Position numbers and translations under genes: made by a program. Source: Halomarina salina (GTDB taxonomy: Archaea > Halobacteriota > Halobacteria > Halobacteriales > Haloarculaceae). Taken from it: a DNA stretch of 64,000 nucleotides. Positions 8,401-17,121 of the stretch are shown here, in pieces. The DNA lies in contig NZ_JALLGW010000001.1 in NCBI RefSeq assembly GCF_023074835.1, positions 2,480,001 to 2,544,000 of the forward strand. The letters run 5' to 3'. Under the pieces are notes generated by a model. It was given only the letters and a program-made list of their open reading frames with translations. It made no database searches and was not told the origin of the DNA. Each line of letters starts with the position of its first letter. Position 1 is the first letter of the stretch.

Positions 8401-10109
8401 AGGCCGACCCACCCGCGGACGAGGTCCACGCTGTTCTCCGCACCCTGCACCATGAGGTCGACGACACCCGCGACGCTCCCCACGTCCCGTGAGAGGTACG
8501 GGAGGACGACGAACGGGAAGAGGAAACTCGCGATCATGCTCCCGACGTTCGTCAGCGCGACGACGAGGATGAGGCGGAACAGCGGCACCTCACGCATCTG
8601 GGAGACTATCTCACCGATCGGCTGGTCCTCGTCGCCGAGCAGTTCGTTCAGGCGGCCGATGTCGGCCACGTTGACGTCGGCGTAGCGCAGTTCGACGTAG
8701 CCCGCGAACCACCCCGGCGCGAGGAGCGGGTTGACGCTCGTGAGCCACGCGATTGCGCCGCCGACGGCCGCGCTCGGCCAGTGTGCGCCCGCGAGTCGGG
8801 CGAGTCCGAACGCGAAGACGCCGTTGAAGATGAACCACGCGGCGAACAGTTCGAGCAGGAACTGGTCCTGTGCGCCCGCCATCGCCAGCAGGAGGAAGGC
8901 GACGGCGAACCCGACCGTGAACAGGTAGCCGAACAGTTTGTACAGCGAGAACCGACTGCCGGACTCGCGGCCCGTCAGCGACTCCATCGGCGGCAACTGC
9001 TCGGGGTGGTCGAGGTAGTTCTCGATGCCCGCCTGGTGGCCGGCACCGACGACGGCGACGACCCGTTTTCCCGACTCCCGGAGCGAGACGAGGTTGTGTG
9101 CGATGTAGGCGTCGCGCTCGTCGATGAGTGCGGACGCTCCACCGGGCGAGAACTGTCGGAACTCGTCCATCATCACGCTCACCACGTCGGTGTCGGTGAG
9201 CGACTCCATGTCGAGTTCCTCGTACTCGTCGGCACCCATGCCAGCGCCGAGGAGCATCCCGAGCAGCGCACCACCCATCGCGAACACGGCCAGTCCGGCC
9301 CCGACGCCGAGGAGGAGGACGACCGCTCCGCGGCCGAGTCCTTCGAGAGCCGACGCCGAGAGGTTCAGCGCACCGACCTCGACGCCGCCCATCGCCCAGA
9401 GACCGACGCCGAGCGCGAGACCTGCGGCGAGGGCCACCCCCAGCTTCGTCGTGAAATCGTATCGGTCGGGGACCAGGTCGCCGACGAACACGTAGAGGAC
9501 GACGGCGGCGATCACGCCGACGATGAGGCCGCCGACGAGGCCCGCCACCGGGCCGAGCGACGCGGCCAGCGCGTCGAGGCCGAGCGGCCCGCTCAGGAAC
9601 GTCCCCGCGAGCATCCCGACGAAGAGGCCGACGGCCGCACCCGCCATCGCACCGACCTGTCTCGGCGGAGCGATGCTCATCGAGAGTCCGCCGACGAGTT
9701 TCAGCTTCTCGAAGCCGGTCAGTCGCGCCCAGAACCGCTGGATGGTGACCTGGATGTCCCGGTCGACGAGCGCGATGTCGGTGCCGTGTTCCTCCGCCGC
9801 GTCGATGGCAGCCAGCATGTCCGCGCCGGGCTTGATGTCGAACTCCTCGCCCATCTTCGTCTGGACGTAGGAGAGCATCCAGTACGCGAGGAACTGGAAG
9901 ACGGTGTTCCCGCGCAGCAGGTCGCTCGCGTCGAGGTCTTCGGGGCTCTCGCCCTGCATCTGCCGGTAGCGGCCTTCGTCGAGTTCGACGGCGACCACGT
10001 CCGGTTGCTCCTCGGCGATGGCGCGCTCGACGTCGTCGACGCTGTCCGCGGAGACGTGGGCCGTCCCGACGACGTGCACGCTCCCACGCTCCGTGGCCTG
10101 CTCACTCAT
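8397..10109 (-). CDS. TraB/PrgY-family membrane protein
   Basis: 570 residues. The N-terminal ~170 residues are a TraB/TIKI-superfamily domain: VVGTAHVSADS near residue 14, a conserved VAVELDEGRY, and later VVAVVGAGHQAGI. Long Gly/Ala-rich membrane segments fill the middle and the C-terminal half. Bacterial PrgY/TraB reduces pheromone signalling, and TIKI proteins are metallopeptidases; the archaeal substrate is unknown. It is the first gene of a two-gene operon, overlapping the M50 protease by four bases. Confidence 0.85.
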   Translation of the reverse strand: MSEQATERGSVHVVGTAHVSADSVDDVERAIAEEQPDVVAVELDEGRYRQMQGESPEDLDASDLLRGNTVFQFLAYWMLSYVQTKMGEEFDIKPGADMLAAIDAAEEHGTDIALVDRDIQVTIQRFWARLTGFEKLKLVGGLSMSIAPPRQVGAMAGAAVGLFVGMLAGTFLSGPLGLDALAASLGPVAGLVGGLIVGVIAAVVLYVFVGDLVPDRYDFTTKLGVALAAGLALGVGLWAMGGVEVGALNLSASALEGLGRGAVVLLLGVGAGLAVFAMGGALLGMLLGAGMGADEYEELDMESLTDTDVVSVMMDEFRQFSPGGASALIDERDAYIAHNLVSLRESGKRVVAVVGAGHQAGIENYLDHPEQLPPMESLTGRESGSRFSLYKLFGYLFTVGFAVAFLLLAMAGAQDQFLLELFAAWFIFNGVFAFGLARLAGAHWPSAAVGGAIAWLTSVNPLLAPGWFAGYVELRYADVNVADIGRLNELLGDEDQPIGEIVSQMREVPLFRLILVVALTNVGSMIASFLFPFVVLPYLSRDVGSVAGVVDLMVQGAENSVDLVRGWVGL

Positions 10110-10201
10110 TACCAGCGGCTATCCGTTCCTGATTCTTACCCCTGTCGCACTTCGTGAGCGAAAACCGACCGATGCAGTCAGTGAGCGTCCGGGTTCGAGG
10201 A

Positions 10202-10459
10202 CTACGCGTCCTCGACCAGGACCTCACCGTCGGAGTCGACGACGAACTCGTAATCGCGGTAGGCGAAGGAGATGGTCCCTTCGACACGCGGCGTCCCGTC
10301 GGGACGCGGGGCGAAGAGGTCGTTCAGTGCGTCCGGGTCGACGACGTCGTAGACGGGGGGGCGGTCGTCGAACAACTGTTCGAGCGCCCGTCCGAGTGCT
10401 TCGACCGGCGTCCCGTTATCGACACTGTACTCCTCTTCGAACCGCTGTTGTGTACTCAT
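10202..10459 (-). CDS. HalOD1 (halobacterial output domain) protein
   Basis: 85 residues comprising a single HalOD1 domain: variable N-terminus, VDPDALNDLF, then a small beta-rich part (ISFAYRDYEFVVDSDGEVLVED). HalOD1 occurs alone or fused to response-regulator receivers in haloarchaea, where it is proposed to be an output module; no biochemical function is established. The AT-rich upstream stretch to 10510 holds its promoter, shared divergently with the thioesterase gene. A second stand-alone HalOD1 lies at 23794-24054. Confidence 0.8.
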   Translation of the reverse strand: MSTQQRFEEEYSVDNGTPVEALGRALEQLFDDRPPVYDVVDPDALNDLFAPRPDGTPRVEGTISFAYRDYEFVVDSDGEVLVEDA

Positions 10460-10591
10460 TGTTAACCCGACCCGTTCCACCCTCATCTGATGGCTACTGA
10501 TACTTATATGATTCTGTGTGATTCTCAGAATTGAAACTGTGTTCGGAGACAAACCATCGGCGACTATGGGGGACGCCGCCGAGGCGGGCGT

Positions 10592-11071
10592 ATGGCCGCG
10601 ACACTCCTCGACTCGTACACCGAGATGACCGAGATTCTCCTCCCGAACGACACGAACAACCTCGGGCGGGCGCTCGGCGGTGCGGTGTTGAACTGGATGG
10701 ACATCTGCGGTGCGGTGGCGGCGATGCGCTTCGCAGGCGACCAGGTAGTCACCGCGTCCATGGACCACGTCGACTTCATCGCGCCCATCGAACTGGGCGA
10801 GGTGGTCGTCGTCGAGGCGTACGTCTTCGACACCGGCCGGACGAGCATCGACGTGAAGGTCGACGTCCGTGCCGAAGACCCCCGGAGCGAGCGACCGGAC
10901 CGCGACACGACGACCTGTTTCTTCACCTTCGTCGCCCTCGACGAGGAGGGGCGGCCGACGCCGGTCCCCGACCTCGCGTGCGAGTCGGACGCAGAACGCG
11001 CACTGCGCGACCGGGCCGTCGCGGACCGGAAGGAACAGTTGCGAGGCGTCGCCGAGCGACTGGAGGAGTAG
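10592..11071 (+). CDS. Hotdog-fold acyl-CoA thioesterase (YciA/BACH type)
   Basis: 159 residues. The active-site region LLPNDTNNLGRALGGAVLNWMD matches cytosolic acyl-CoA hydrolases, with the conserved Asn-x-x-Gly then Gly-Gly and catalytic Asp. DHVDFIAPIELGEVVVVEAYV is the second beta-strand signature. It hydrolyses acyl-CoA to free acid plus CoA; chain length preference is unknown. It stands alone, divergent from the HalOD1 gene and convergent with cysK. Confidence 0.88.
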   Translation: MAATLLDSYTEMTEILLPNDTNNLGRALGGAVLNWMDICGAVAAMRFAGDQVVTASMDHVDFIAPIELGEVVVVEAYVFDTGRTSIDVKVDVRAEDPRSERPDRDTTTCFFTFVALDEEGRPTPVPDLACESDAERALRDRAVADRKEQLRGVAERLEE

Positions 11072-11099
11072 TGGCCGGGGGCGGAGACGGGGGGTGGAC

Positions 11100-12179
11100 T
11101 CAGTCGTCGAACAGTCCCGTCGAGAGGTAGCGCTCGCCGCTGTCCCAGAACACGGTGACGACGAGCGGTTCGTCGTCGCTCTCTCTCGTCACCTGGGCTC
11201 TACCTTCTCTCGCGCGCTCGTCGTCGCGGTCGGTCTCCTCACGGCCGTCGGCGCGGACCGGCAACCGTTCGGACGGGCGGTCGACGAACGCGGTCCGTCG
11301 GTCACGGGCCGGAGCTCCGTCGGTGGTCTCGCCGTCGCTGCTCGCGGTCCCACGCTCTTCGGCGAGACGCGCGGCGACCCGGCGCGCGGCGACGTTCGAC
11401 GCGCCCGACGACTGGCCCACGAGGATGCCCTCCTCGTGGGCGAGGCGGCGACACTCCTCCTCGGCGACGTCGAGCGAGACGGTCTCGACGGAGTCGACGA
11501 CGTCCAGGTCGAGGTTCGGCGAGACGAACCCCGGTCCCATCCCCTGAAAGGTGTCCTCGCGCGCGTCGCCTCCCGAGAGGACGGTGCTGTCCTCGGGTTC
11601 GACGGCGACGACCTCGACGTCGGGGAACGCCTCGCGCAACCGCCGTCCGATGCCCGAAATCGTGCCACCGGTCCCGACCCCCGCGACGAACGCGTCGGGC
11701 GTGCGACCGTCTAGCTGCTCCAGTAGCTCCGGCCCCGTCGTCTCGTAGTGCGCCTGCGGGTTCGCGCGGTTCTCGAACTGGCGGAACTGGACCGCCCCCT
11801 CGGCTTCGAGTTCGTCGGCCCGGTCGTTCGCGTCGGAGATGTCGCCCTCGACGAGGTCGACTTCGGCTCCGTAGGCGCGGAGGACCGCCCGACGTTCGGG
11901 CGACTTCGAGGCGGGCATGACGATGGTGCAGTCGTACCCCTTCGCCGCGGCGACCATCGCGACGCCGATACCGGTGTTCCCCGAGGTGGCCTCGACCACG
12001 CGGTCGCCGGGGGAGAGGTCGCCCGCACGCTCCGCAGCCTCTACCATCGCCAGCGCCGGGCGGTCCTTCGCGCTGCCCCCCGGATTGCGGGATTCGAGTT
12101 TGGCGGCGACCGTCGCCCCGGGGACACCCGCGACGCGAACCAGCGGCGACCCGAGCGTGTCGAGAACGCTCTCGTCCAT
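11100..12179 (-). CDS. cysK: Cysteine synthase-family PLP enzyme with C-terminal insertion
   Basis: 359 residues. The PLP lysine is Lys38 in RNPGGSAKDRPA; EATSGNTGIG holds the substrate loop, GVGTGGTISGIG the phosphate loop, and the tail PLVVTVFWDSGERYLSTG is a typical haloarchaeal ending. The family makes cysteine from O-acetylserine (or O-phosphoserine) and sulfide. Between about residues 277 and 336 lies a hydrophilic Arg/Asp/Glu-rich stretch that I do not expect in the family, where the helix ending VAARLAEERG normally runs almost straight into PLVVTVFW. Start ATG 12179 is the first Met next to the conserved N-terminus. Confidence 0.85.
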   Translation of the reverse strand: MDESVLDTLGSPLVRVAGVPGATVAAKLESRNPGGSAKDRPALAMVEAAERAGDLSPGDRVVEATSGNTGIGVAMVAAAKGYDCTIVMPASKSPERRAVLRAYGAEVDLVEGDISDANDRADELEAEGAVQFRQFENRANPQAHYETTGPELLEQLDGRTPDAFVAGVGTGGTISGIGRRLREAFPDVEVVAVEPEDSTVLSGGDAREDTFQGMGPGFVSPNLDLDVVDSVETVSLDVAEEECRRLAHEEGILVGQSSGASNVAARRVAARLAEERGTASSDGETTDGAPARDRRTAFVDRPSERLPVRADGREETDRDDERAREGRAQVTRESDDEPLVVTVFWDSGERYLSTGLFDD

Positions 12180-12328
12180 GCCACGACTACCCGACCGACG
12201 AGTAAAGACGTGGCGAAGGGGGTGACGCTCCGTACCATCGAAACGACGAGGAGAGTGCTGCCGCTTTCGATGAGTGGAGAGTCGGTGTCGGTGACACCGG
12301 TAGTAGCCAGAACTGTCGCGCCGAGGAG

Positions 12329-12529
12329 TCAGTCGTCGTCGGCCCGGAGCGTGCCTCCGGACGCGTGGATGGACTCCTCGTCGGCTTCCAGACGGTCGAA
12401 CTCCCTGCCCCCACACGGACACTCCTGTCCGCCGACCGGGAGGATGAGGTTCCCGTCGGTGCCGAGTCGCGCGACGTACGGCTTCTCACAACTTCGACAG
12501 ACCACGATAATGCGGTCGCGCATCGACAT
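12329..12529 (-). CDS. Small zinc-ribbon protein
   Basis: 66 residues. CRSCEKPY and ECPCGGREF supply four Cys suitable for one zinc ribbon; the rest is acidic. The promoter is a leaderless type (minus-strand CTTTATAGGT about 26 bases before the start). Small ribbons of this kind are common in haloarchaea and may contact nucleic acid or proteins; no function can be assigned. Confidence 0.7.
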   Translation of the reverse strand: MSMRDRIIVVCRSCEKPYVARLGTDGNLILPVGGQECPCGGREFDRLEADEESIHASGGTLRADDD

Positions 12530-12550
12530 ATCAACCTCGTCCGCCGGAAC

Positions 12551-12560
12551 ACCTATAAAG
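12551..12560 (-). promoter_or_regulatory. TATA box of the zinc-ribbon gene
   Basis: Minus-strand CTTTATAGGT ends about 22 bases before ATG 12529, a leaderless arrangement. Confidence 0.6.
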
Positions 12561-12628
12561 AGCCACCACTACACGACGGGTTTCGGGCTGGTACTCGGAA
12601 CCGGGCACTGTCGTCTCTCGAACGTTCC

Positions 12629-12636
12629 AATTAAGC
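12629..12636 (+). promoter_or_regulatory. TATA-like box of the thioredoxin-family gene
   Basis: AATTAAGC lies about 28 bases before ATG 12660. Confidence 0.5.
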
Positions 12637-12659
12637 GGACCGGCCCGCTATCGACGGGT

Positions 12660-13043
12660 ATGACCCTGGAGACGATGTCGCCGAACCCGGTGTGGACCGC
12701 CGACGCGTACGAGGAGACGGTCGAGACGCTCCGCGCCAACGACGACGTGACCTACCTCGTGTGGGCCGGCGACTGGTGCAAGGACTGTCGCAAACAGCTT
12801 CCCGACTTCGCCGCCGCGCTCGACGCCGCCGGCGTCCCCGCCGAGCGCATCGAGCAGTACCACGTCGAACGCGAGGACGGTGAGAAGGTCGGCGAGCGCG
12901 TCGAGGAGTACGGAATCGAGTTCATCCCGACCGTCGTCGTCGAGCGAGACGGGGAGGAGCTGTTCCGCTACGTCGAGGACGCCGACGTCCCGCCCGCGGT
13001 GTACGTCGCCCAGCACCTCGAAGAGCCGACGAACTCGACGTAA
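12660..13043 (+). CDS. Thioredoxin-fold protein
   Basis: 127 residues, single thioredoxin domain. The redox motif is WCKDC (Cys40, Cys43) after a hydrophobic strand, and the cis-Pro region is FIPTVVVERDGEELFRY. Cytoplasmic, no signal peptide. It is a plausible thiol-disulfide reductase fed by thioredoxin reductase (trxB at 53430) or by gamma-glutamylcysteine chemistry; the partner is inferred only. The Lys-Asp between the cysteines differs from the Gly-Pro of classical thioredoxins. Confidence 0.85.
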   Translation: MTLETMSPNPVWTADAYEETVETLRANDDVTYLVWAGDWCKDCRKQLPDFAAALDAAGVPAERIEQYHVEREDGEKVGERVEEYGIEFIPTVVVERDGEELFRYVEDADVPPAVYVAQHLEEPTNST

Positions 13044-13105
13044 CCGCAGGACGACACAGGATTTTACTGGCTGGCAGTCCCTACCCCCGACCGAGGTGGC
13101 TCGCG

Positions 13106-13339
13106 ATGCGGCAGGACATCGACACCGGAAGTGACCCCGCCGAACCGTCCGTCGACCGTCTCTCGCGGTACGACCTCGTGCTGCTGGTCGTCCCGCTCGC
13201 CTTCCTCGGCGCGCTCCTGGTGAGTGCGCTCGCCGACGTGTCGACCCAGTCGGCGCTGTCGGGGGCCGCGCTCGTCGGGGCGGCCGTCGTCGCCGACGGC
13301 CTGTTCCGTCGACCGCCGCGCCGACCGACGAGCGTCTGA
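13106..13339 (+). CDS. Small two-span membrane protein
   Basis: 77 residues. Two hydrophobic segments (about 22-43 and 49-66) are flanked by a polar N-terminus and a basic Arg/Pro tail. No family recognised; codon use matches the surrounding genes, which supports it being real. It is convergent with the DUF255 gene, leaving 19 bases between the stop codons. Confidence 0.6.
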   Translation: MRQDIDTGSDPAEPSVDRLSRYDLVLLVVPLAFLGALLVSALADVSTQSALSGAALVGAAVVADGLFRRPPRRPTSV

Positions 13340-13358
13340 TTCGACGGAGACCGGCCGT

Positions 13359-15584
13359 TCACCGGTCGACCGGCCCGTCACGCCACGCCAGCGCGTCCGC
13401 CAGGTCCGACTGCGGCGGCGAGCACGCGAACGACTCGCAGAGGTACGCCGTCGCTCCGCCGGTCGCCTCCCGTCCGGCCCAGATGGGCGGCGTCTCCGCG
13501 ACACCGAGCGTCGAGAGCCAGTCGTCGAGCGCGTCGTCGGCCGCGGGCCGCGGGGCGAGCAGCCGTCGCGGCAGGTACGTCTCGCCGACCTGCTCGCGCC
13601 AGCCCTCGGGCCAGCCGTCGGCCGCGACGGTGAGTTCGACGTGCCCCCCGGCGAACTCGTCCGCGGCCAGCGCGAGCGCCGAGTGCTGGAGCGGGTTCGA
13701 CTGCATCCGCCGCGAGTTCGCCGACAGGGTCGTCTCCGCAACGTCGTCGAACCCCTCGTTAGGCGCGAACGCGTCGAGCGCCAGCAGCAGCGACGCCGCC
13801 ACGCCGGAACTCGACGGCGTCGCGTGGTCGGTCACCTCCTGCGGACGCGCGACCAGTTCCTCGCCACCCGTCGGCGTGAAGTAGAGCGTCCCGCGCTCCT
13901 CGTCGTAGAACCGCTCGACGAGCGCTCGCCCGAGGTCGAGCGCGAACCCGAGATAGTCGGGGTCGGCCGTCGCCTCGTAGGTCGCCAGCGCGCCACGGCC
14001 CAGGAACGCGTAGTCCTCCAGGTAGCCCGGCACGTCGGTCCCGTCGTGGTCCGCCGCGTAGCGCCGCGACAGCGTCCCCGTCTCTGCGTCCCACAGTTCG
14101 TCCCGGACGAAGTCGAGTGCGTCCGCCGCGGTGTCGGCGAACGCGTCGCCGAGCGTCAGCGCGCCGTCGGCGAACGCCCACGTCATCAGCCCGTTCCACC
14201 CCGCCAGCACCTTCTCGTCGCGCGGTGGCCGGGGGCGCTCCTCGCGTGCCTCGAACAGTCGTTCGCGGGCGGTAGTGAGGCCGCGTTCGACCTCCTCCGG
14301 CGTGCGGTCGAACTCCTCGCCGAGCTCGTCGACCGGGGCCGAGACGCCCAGTACCGTCGTCCCGCGCTCGAAGTTGCCCGACTGCGTGACGCCGTAGCGC
14401 TCGCAGAACAGGTCGGCCAGTTCCTCGTCGGCGAGGACTGCGCGGACCTGCTCGGGCGTCCAGACGTAGAACGCGCCCTCCTCGCGTTCGCCGTGGCCCT
14501 CGTCGTCTGCGTCTCCGGCGTCGTCAGGCGCCCCATCCTCCGGCACCACGCTCCCGTCCGCGGACTCACCGCCGCTCGCGTTCGCGGTGCCTTCTGGCAC
14601 CACGCTCTCCGCGTCGAGCGTCGAGTAGAACCCGCCCTCGGGGTGGGTCAGTTCCCGCTCGACGAACTCGAGCGTGTCGCGGGCGGCCTCGGCGTAGCGG
14701 TCCGTCCCCGTGATGCGGTAGCCCTCCAGCATCGCGCGGGTGAGTTCGGCCTGGTCGTACAGCATCTTCTCGAAGTGCGGGACGGCCCACTCCCGGTCGA
14801 CGCAGTATCGGTGGAAGCCGCCACCGAGGTGGTCGTACAGTCCGTGTGACGCCATCGCGTCGAGCGTCTCGTCGAGTACCTCGCGGTAGACGTCGCGCTC
14901 GGTCGCGTCGTGCGCGCGGGCGAGGAGGTGGAGTCGCCCGGGTTGCGGGAACTTCTGACCGGTCCCGAACCCGCCGTACTCGCGGTCGGCCGACCGAACG
15001 GCCGCGGCACCTGCGTCCTCGACGAGGTCCGATTCGGGGACCGCGTCCGGTTCCGGGACGTCCTCCAGTTCGTCCTCGATGGCGCGCGTCCACTGCTCGG
15101 CGCGCTGTTCCATCTCCTCGCGGTCCTCCGGGGTCGACCACGAGTCGGCGATGTCTGTCAGCAGGTCGCGGAACCCCGGCATCCCCCGGCGCGGTTCGGG
15201 CGGGAAGTACGTCCCGACGAAGAACGGCTTCAGGTCGGGGGTGAGCCACACCGACAGCGGCCACCCGGCGTTCCCGCGGACGAGCTGGCAGACGGTGAGG
15301 TAGAGCTGGTCGATGTCGGGCCGCTCCTCCCGGTCGACCTTGACGGGGACGAACTCCTCGTTGAGCACCGCGGCCGTCTCGTCGTCCGAGAACGACTCGT
15401 CGGCCATGACGTGACACCAGTGACACGCCGAGTAGCCGACCGAGAGGAAGATGGGGACGTCGCGCTCCCTGGCGCTCTCCAGGGCGGCGTCGTCCCACGG
15501 CTGCCAGTTCACGGGGTTGTCCGCGTGCTGACGCAGGTACGGACTCGCCGCGTCGGCGAGACGGTTCTCGTCGGTTGGGGTCAT
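13359..15584 (-). CDS. DUF255 thioredoxin-domain/six-hairpin protein (YyaL/SPATA20 family)
   Basis: 741 residues from ATG 15584. An N-terminal thioredoxin-like domain contains SACHWCHVM with Cys54 and Cys57 and the typical ESFSDDETAAVLNEEFVPVKVDREERPD. A long C-terminal (alpha/alpha)-barrel region follows (GGGFHRYCVDREWAVPHFEKML, DEKVLAGWNGLM). The family is conserved from bacteria to animals, but its reaction is not established. A hydrophilic Asp/Glu/Gly-rich insert of about 45 residues lies near residues 335-375, probably a surface loop. Confidence 0.9.
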   Translation of the reverse strand: MTPTDENRLADAASPYLRQHADNPVNWQPWDDAALESARERDVPIFLSVGYSACHWCHVMADESFSDDETAAVLNEEFVPVKVDREERPDIDQLYLTVCQLVRGNAGWPLSVWLTPDLKPFFVGTYFPPEPRRGMPGFRDLLTDIADSWSTPEDREEMEQRAEQWTRAIEDELEDVPEPDAVPESDLVEDAGAAAVRSADREYGGFGTGQKFPQPGRLHLLARAHDATERDVYREVLDETLDAMASHGLYDHLGGGFHRYCVDREWAVPHFEKMLYDQAELTRAMLEGYRITGTDRYAEAARDTLEFVERELTHPEGGFYSTLDAESVVPEGTANASGGESADGSVVPEDGAPDDAGDADDEGHGEREEGAFYVWTPEQVRAVLADEELADLFCERYGVTQSGNFERGTTVLGVSAPVDELGEEFDRTPEEVERGLTTARERLFEAREERPRPPRDEKVLAGWNGLMTWAFADGALTLGDAFADTAADALDFVRDELWDAETGTLSRRYAADHDGTDVPGYLEDYAFLGRGALATYEATADPDYLGFALDLGRALVERFYDEERGTLYFTPTGGEELVARPQEVTDHATPSSSGVAASLLLALDAFAPNEGFDDVAETTLSANSRRMQSNPLQHSALALAADEFAGGHVELTVAADGWPEGWREQVGETYLPRRLLAPRPAADDALDDWLSTLGVAETPPIWAGREATGGATAYLCESFACSPPQSDLADALAWRDGPVDR

Positions 15585-15734
15585 ACCGGTAGTCCACTCG
15601 CCGGCGGTAAATCGGTGTCCGTCGACCACCCACGAGGGTGGTCGAACGTACCCGACGAGGACACCGAGCAGTCGAGTCGGTTGGTACCGAGACACACATC
15701 CGCGTTCGTGGGTAGATTCGCTCGCCGGAAGAAC

Positions 15735-15744
15735 AATCCTTACG
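15735..15744 (+). promoter_or_regulatory. TATA-like box of purD
   Basis: AATCCTTACG lies about 25-34 bases before ATG 15769. Weak but correctly placed for a leaderless message. Confidence 0.45.
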
Positions 15745-15768
15745 TCGGCGTGCCCACCCTCTCCGGGT

Positions 15769-17061
15769 ATGACCCCACAGGAGACCGTGTTGCTCGTCGG
15801 TGGCGGCGGCCGCGAACACGCCATCGCGCGCTCGCTGGCCGACGACTGCACGCTCTACGCCTGCGCGTCGAACCGGAACCCGGGCATCGCGCGCCTCGCG
15901 GAGGCGGTCGAGACGCTCGACGAGACGGACCCCGACGCCGTCGTCGCGTACGCCGAGCAGGTGGGTGCGACGCTCGCCGTCGTCGGCCCGGAGGCTCCGC
16001 TCGCGGCCGGCGTCGTCGACGCACTGGAGGAGGCGGGCGTCTACGCGTTCGGCCCGCGCGCCGAACAGGCCCGCATCGAGACGGACAAGGCGTTCCAGCG
16101 CCGGTTCATGCGCGACCACGACATCCCCGGCTGCCCCGACTTCGAGACGTTCGACGATATCGAGGCCGCCTGCGACTACATCGACGAGTACGACGGCGAC
16201 CTCGCGGTCAAGCCCGCGGGACTGACCGGCGGGAAGGGCGTCCGAGTCACCGGTGACCAGGTGACGAAGGCGGAGGCGAAGGCCCACCTGCGCGAGTCGG
16301 AGTACGACCGCGTCGTCCTCGAAGAGCGACTCGTCGGCGAGGAGTTCACCGTCCAGGCGTTCGTCGCGGACGGCGAGTTCCGCGTCTCGCCCGCAGTCCA
16401 GGACCACAAGCGCGCCTACGAGGGCGACGAGGGCCCGAACACGGGCGGGATGGGGAGTTACACCGACGCCGGGTTCCTCCTCCCGTTCCTCACGGACGAG
16501 GAGTTCGACGAAGCGACGCGCGTCATCGAGGCCACCGTCGACGCCCTCGACGACTACCGTGGCGTCCTCTACGGCCAGTTCATGCTCACCGCCGAGGGCG
16601 TGAAGGTCGTCGAGTTCAACGCCCGCTTCGGCGACCCCGAGGCGATGAACACGCTGCCCGTCCTGGAGACGCCGTTCCTCGACGTGCTGACCGCCGCGCG
16701 CGACGGCGAGTCCCTGCCCGACCTCACGTTCGCCGCCCGCGCGACGGTGTGCAAGTACGCCGTCCCCGAGGGCTACCCCGAGGACCCCGCGGGAGGGACG
16801 AAGGTCACCGTCGACGAGGCGAGCGTCCACCCCGCACTGCTGTTCTACGCCAGCGTCGACGACCGGGAGGAGGGTATCTACACGACCACCTCGCGGTCGT
16901 TCGCCGTCGTCGGCATCGCCGAGACCATCGCCGCTGCGGAGTCACAGGCCGAGGACGCGCTGTCGGCACTCGGCGACGGCCTCCGGGTCCGTCACGACGT
17001 CGGCACCGAGGCACTGGTCCAGCGCCGTCTCGACCACGTCTCGGAACTGCGTGACAGATGA
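15769..17061 (+). CDS. purD: Phosphoribosylamine-glycine ligase (GAR synthetase)
   Basis: 430 residues. It joins phosphoribosylamine and glycine with ATP in purine synthesis. An N-terminal domain (VLLVGGGGREHAIA) is followed by an ATP-grasp domain (AVKPAGLTGGKGVRVTGDQ, then the metal-binding VVEFNARFGDPEA) and a C-terminal domain with an aspartate-rich end. All expected PurD motifs are present and the length is normal. Monocistronic, divergent from the DUF255 gene. Confidence 0.96.
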   Translation: MTPQETVLLVGGGGREHAIARSLADDCTLYACASNRNPGIARLAEAVETLDETDPDAVVAYAEQVGATLAVVGPEAPLAAGVVDALEEAGVYAFGPRAEQARIETDKAFQRRFMRDHDIPGCPDFETFDDIEAACDYIDEYDGDLAVKPAGLTGGKGVRVTGDQVTKAEAKAHLRESEYDRVVLEERLVGEEFTVQAFVADGEFRVSPAVQDHKRAYEGDEGPNTGGMGSYTDAGFLLPFLTDEEFDEATRVIEATVDALDDYRGVLYGQFMLTAEGVKVVEFNARFGDPEAMNTLPVLETPFLDVLTAARDGESLPDLTFAARATVCKYAVPEGYPEDPAGGTKVTVDEASVHPALLFYASVDDREEGIYTTTSRSFAVVGIAETIAAAESQAEDALSALGDGLRVRHDVGTEALVQRRLDHVSELRDR

Positions 17062-17090
17062 TGACAGTCCCGTTTCCTATCAGATGCGCT

Positions 17091-17100
17091 GACTTTTCAC
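17091..17100 (+). promoter_or_regulatory. TATA-like box of the F420-type oxidoreductase gene
   Basis: GACTTTTCAC lies about 22-31 bases before ATG 17122. Confidence 0.4.
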
Positions 17101-17121
17101 TCCTCGACGTATAGCGCGTCC

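Noticed and set aside
13440-15000. Plus-strand frames opposite the DUF255 gene
   Set aside because: They are mirror frames of a gene with a clear CHWC motif and family-wide conservation.
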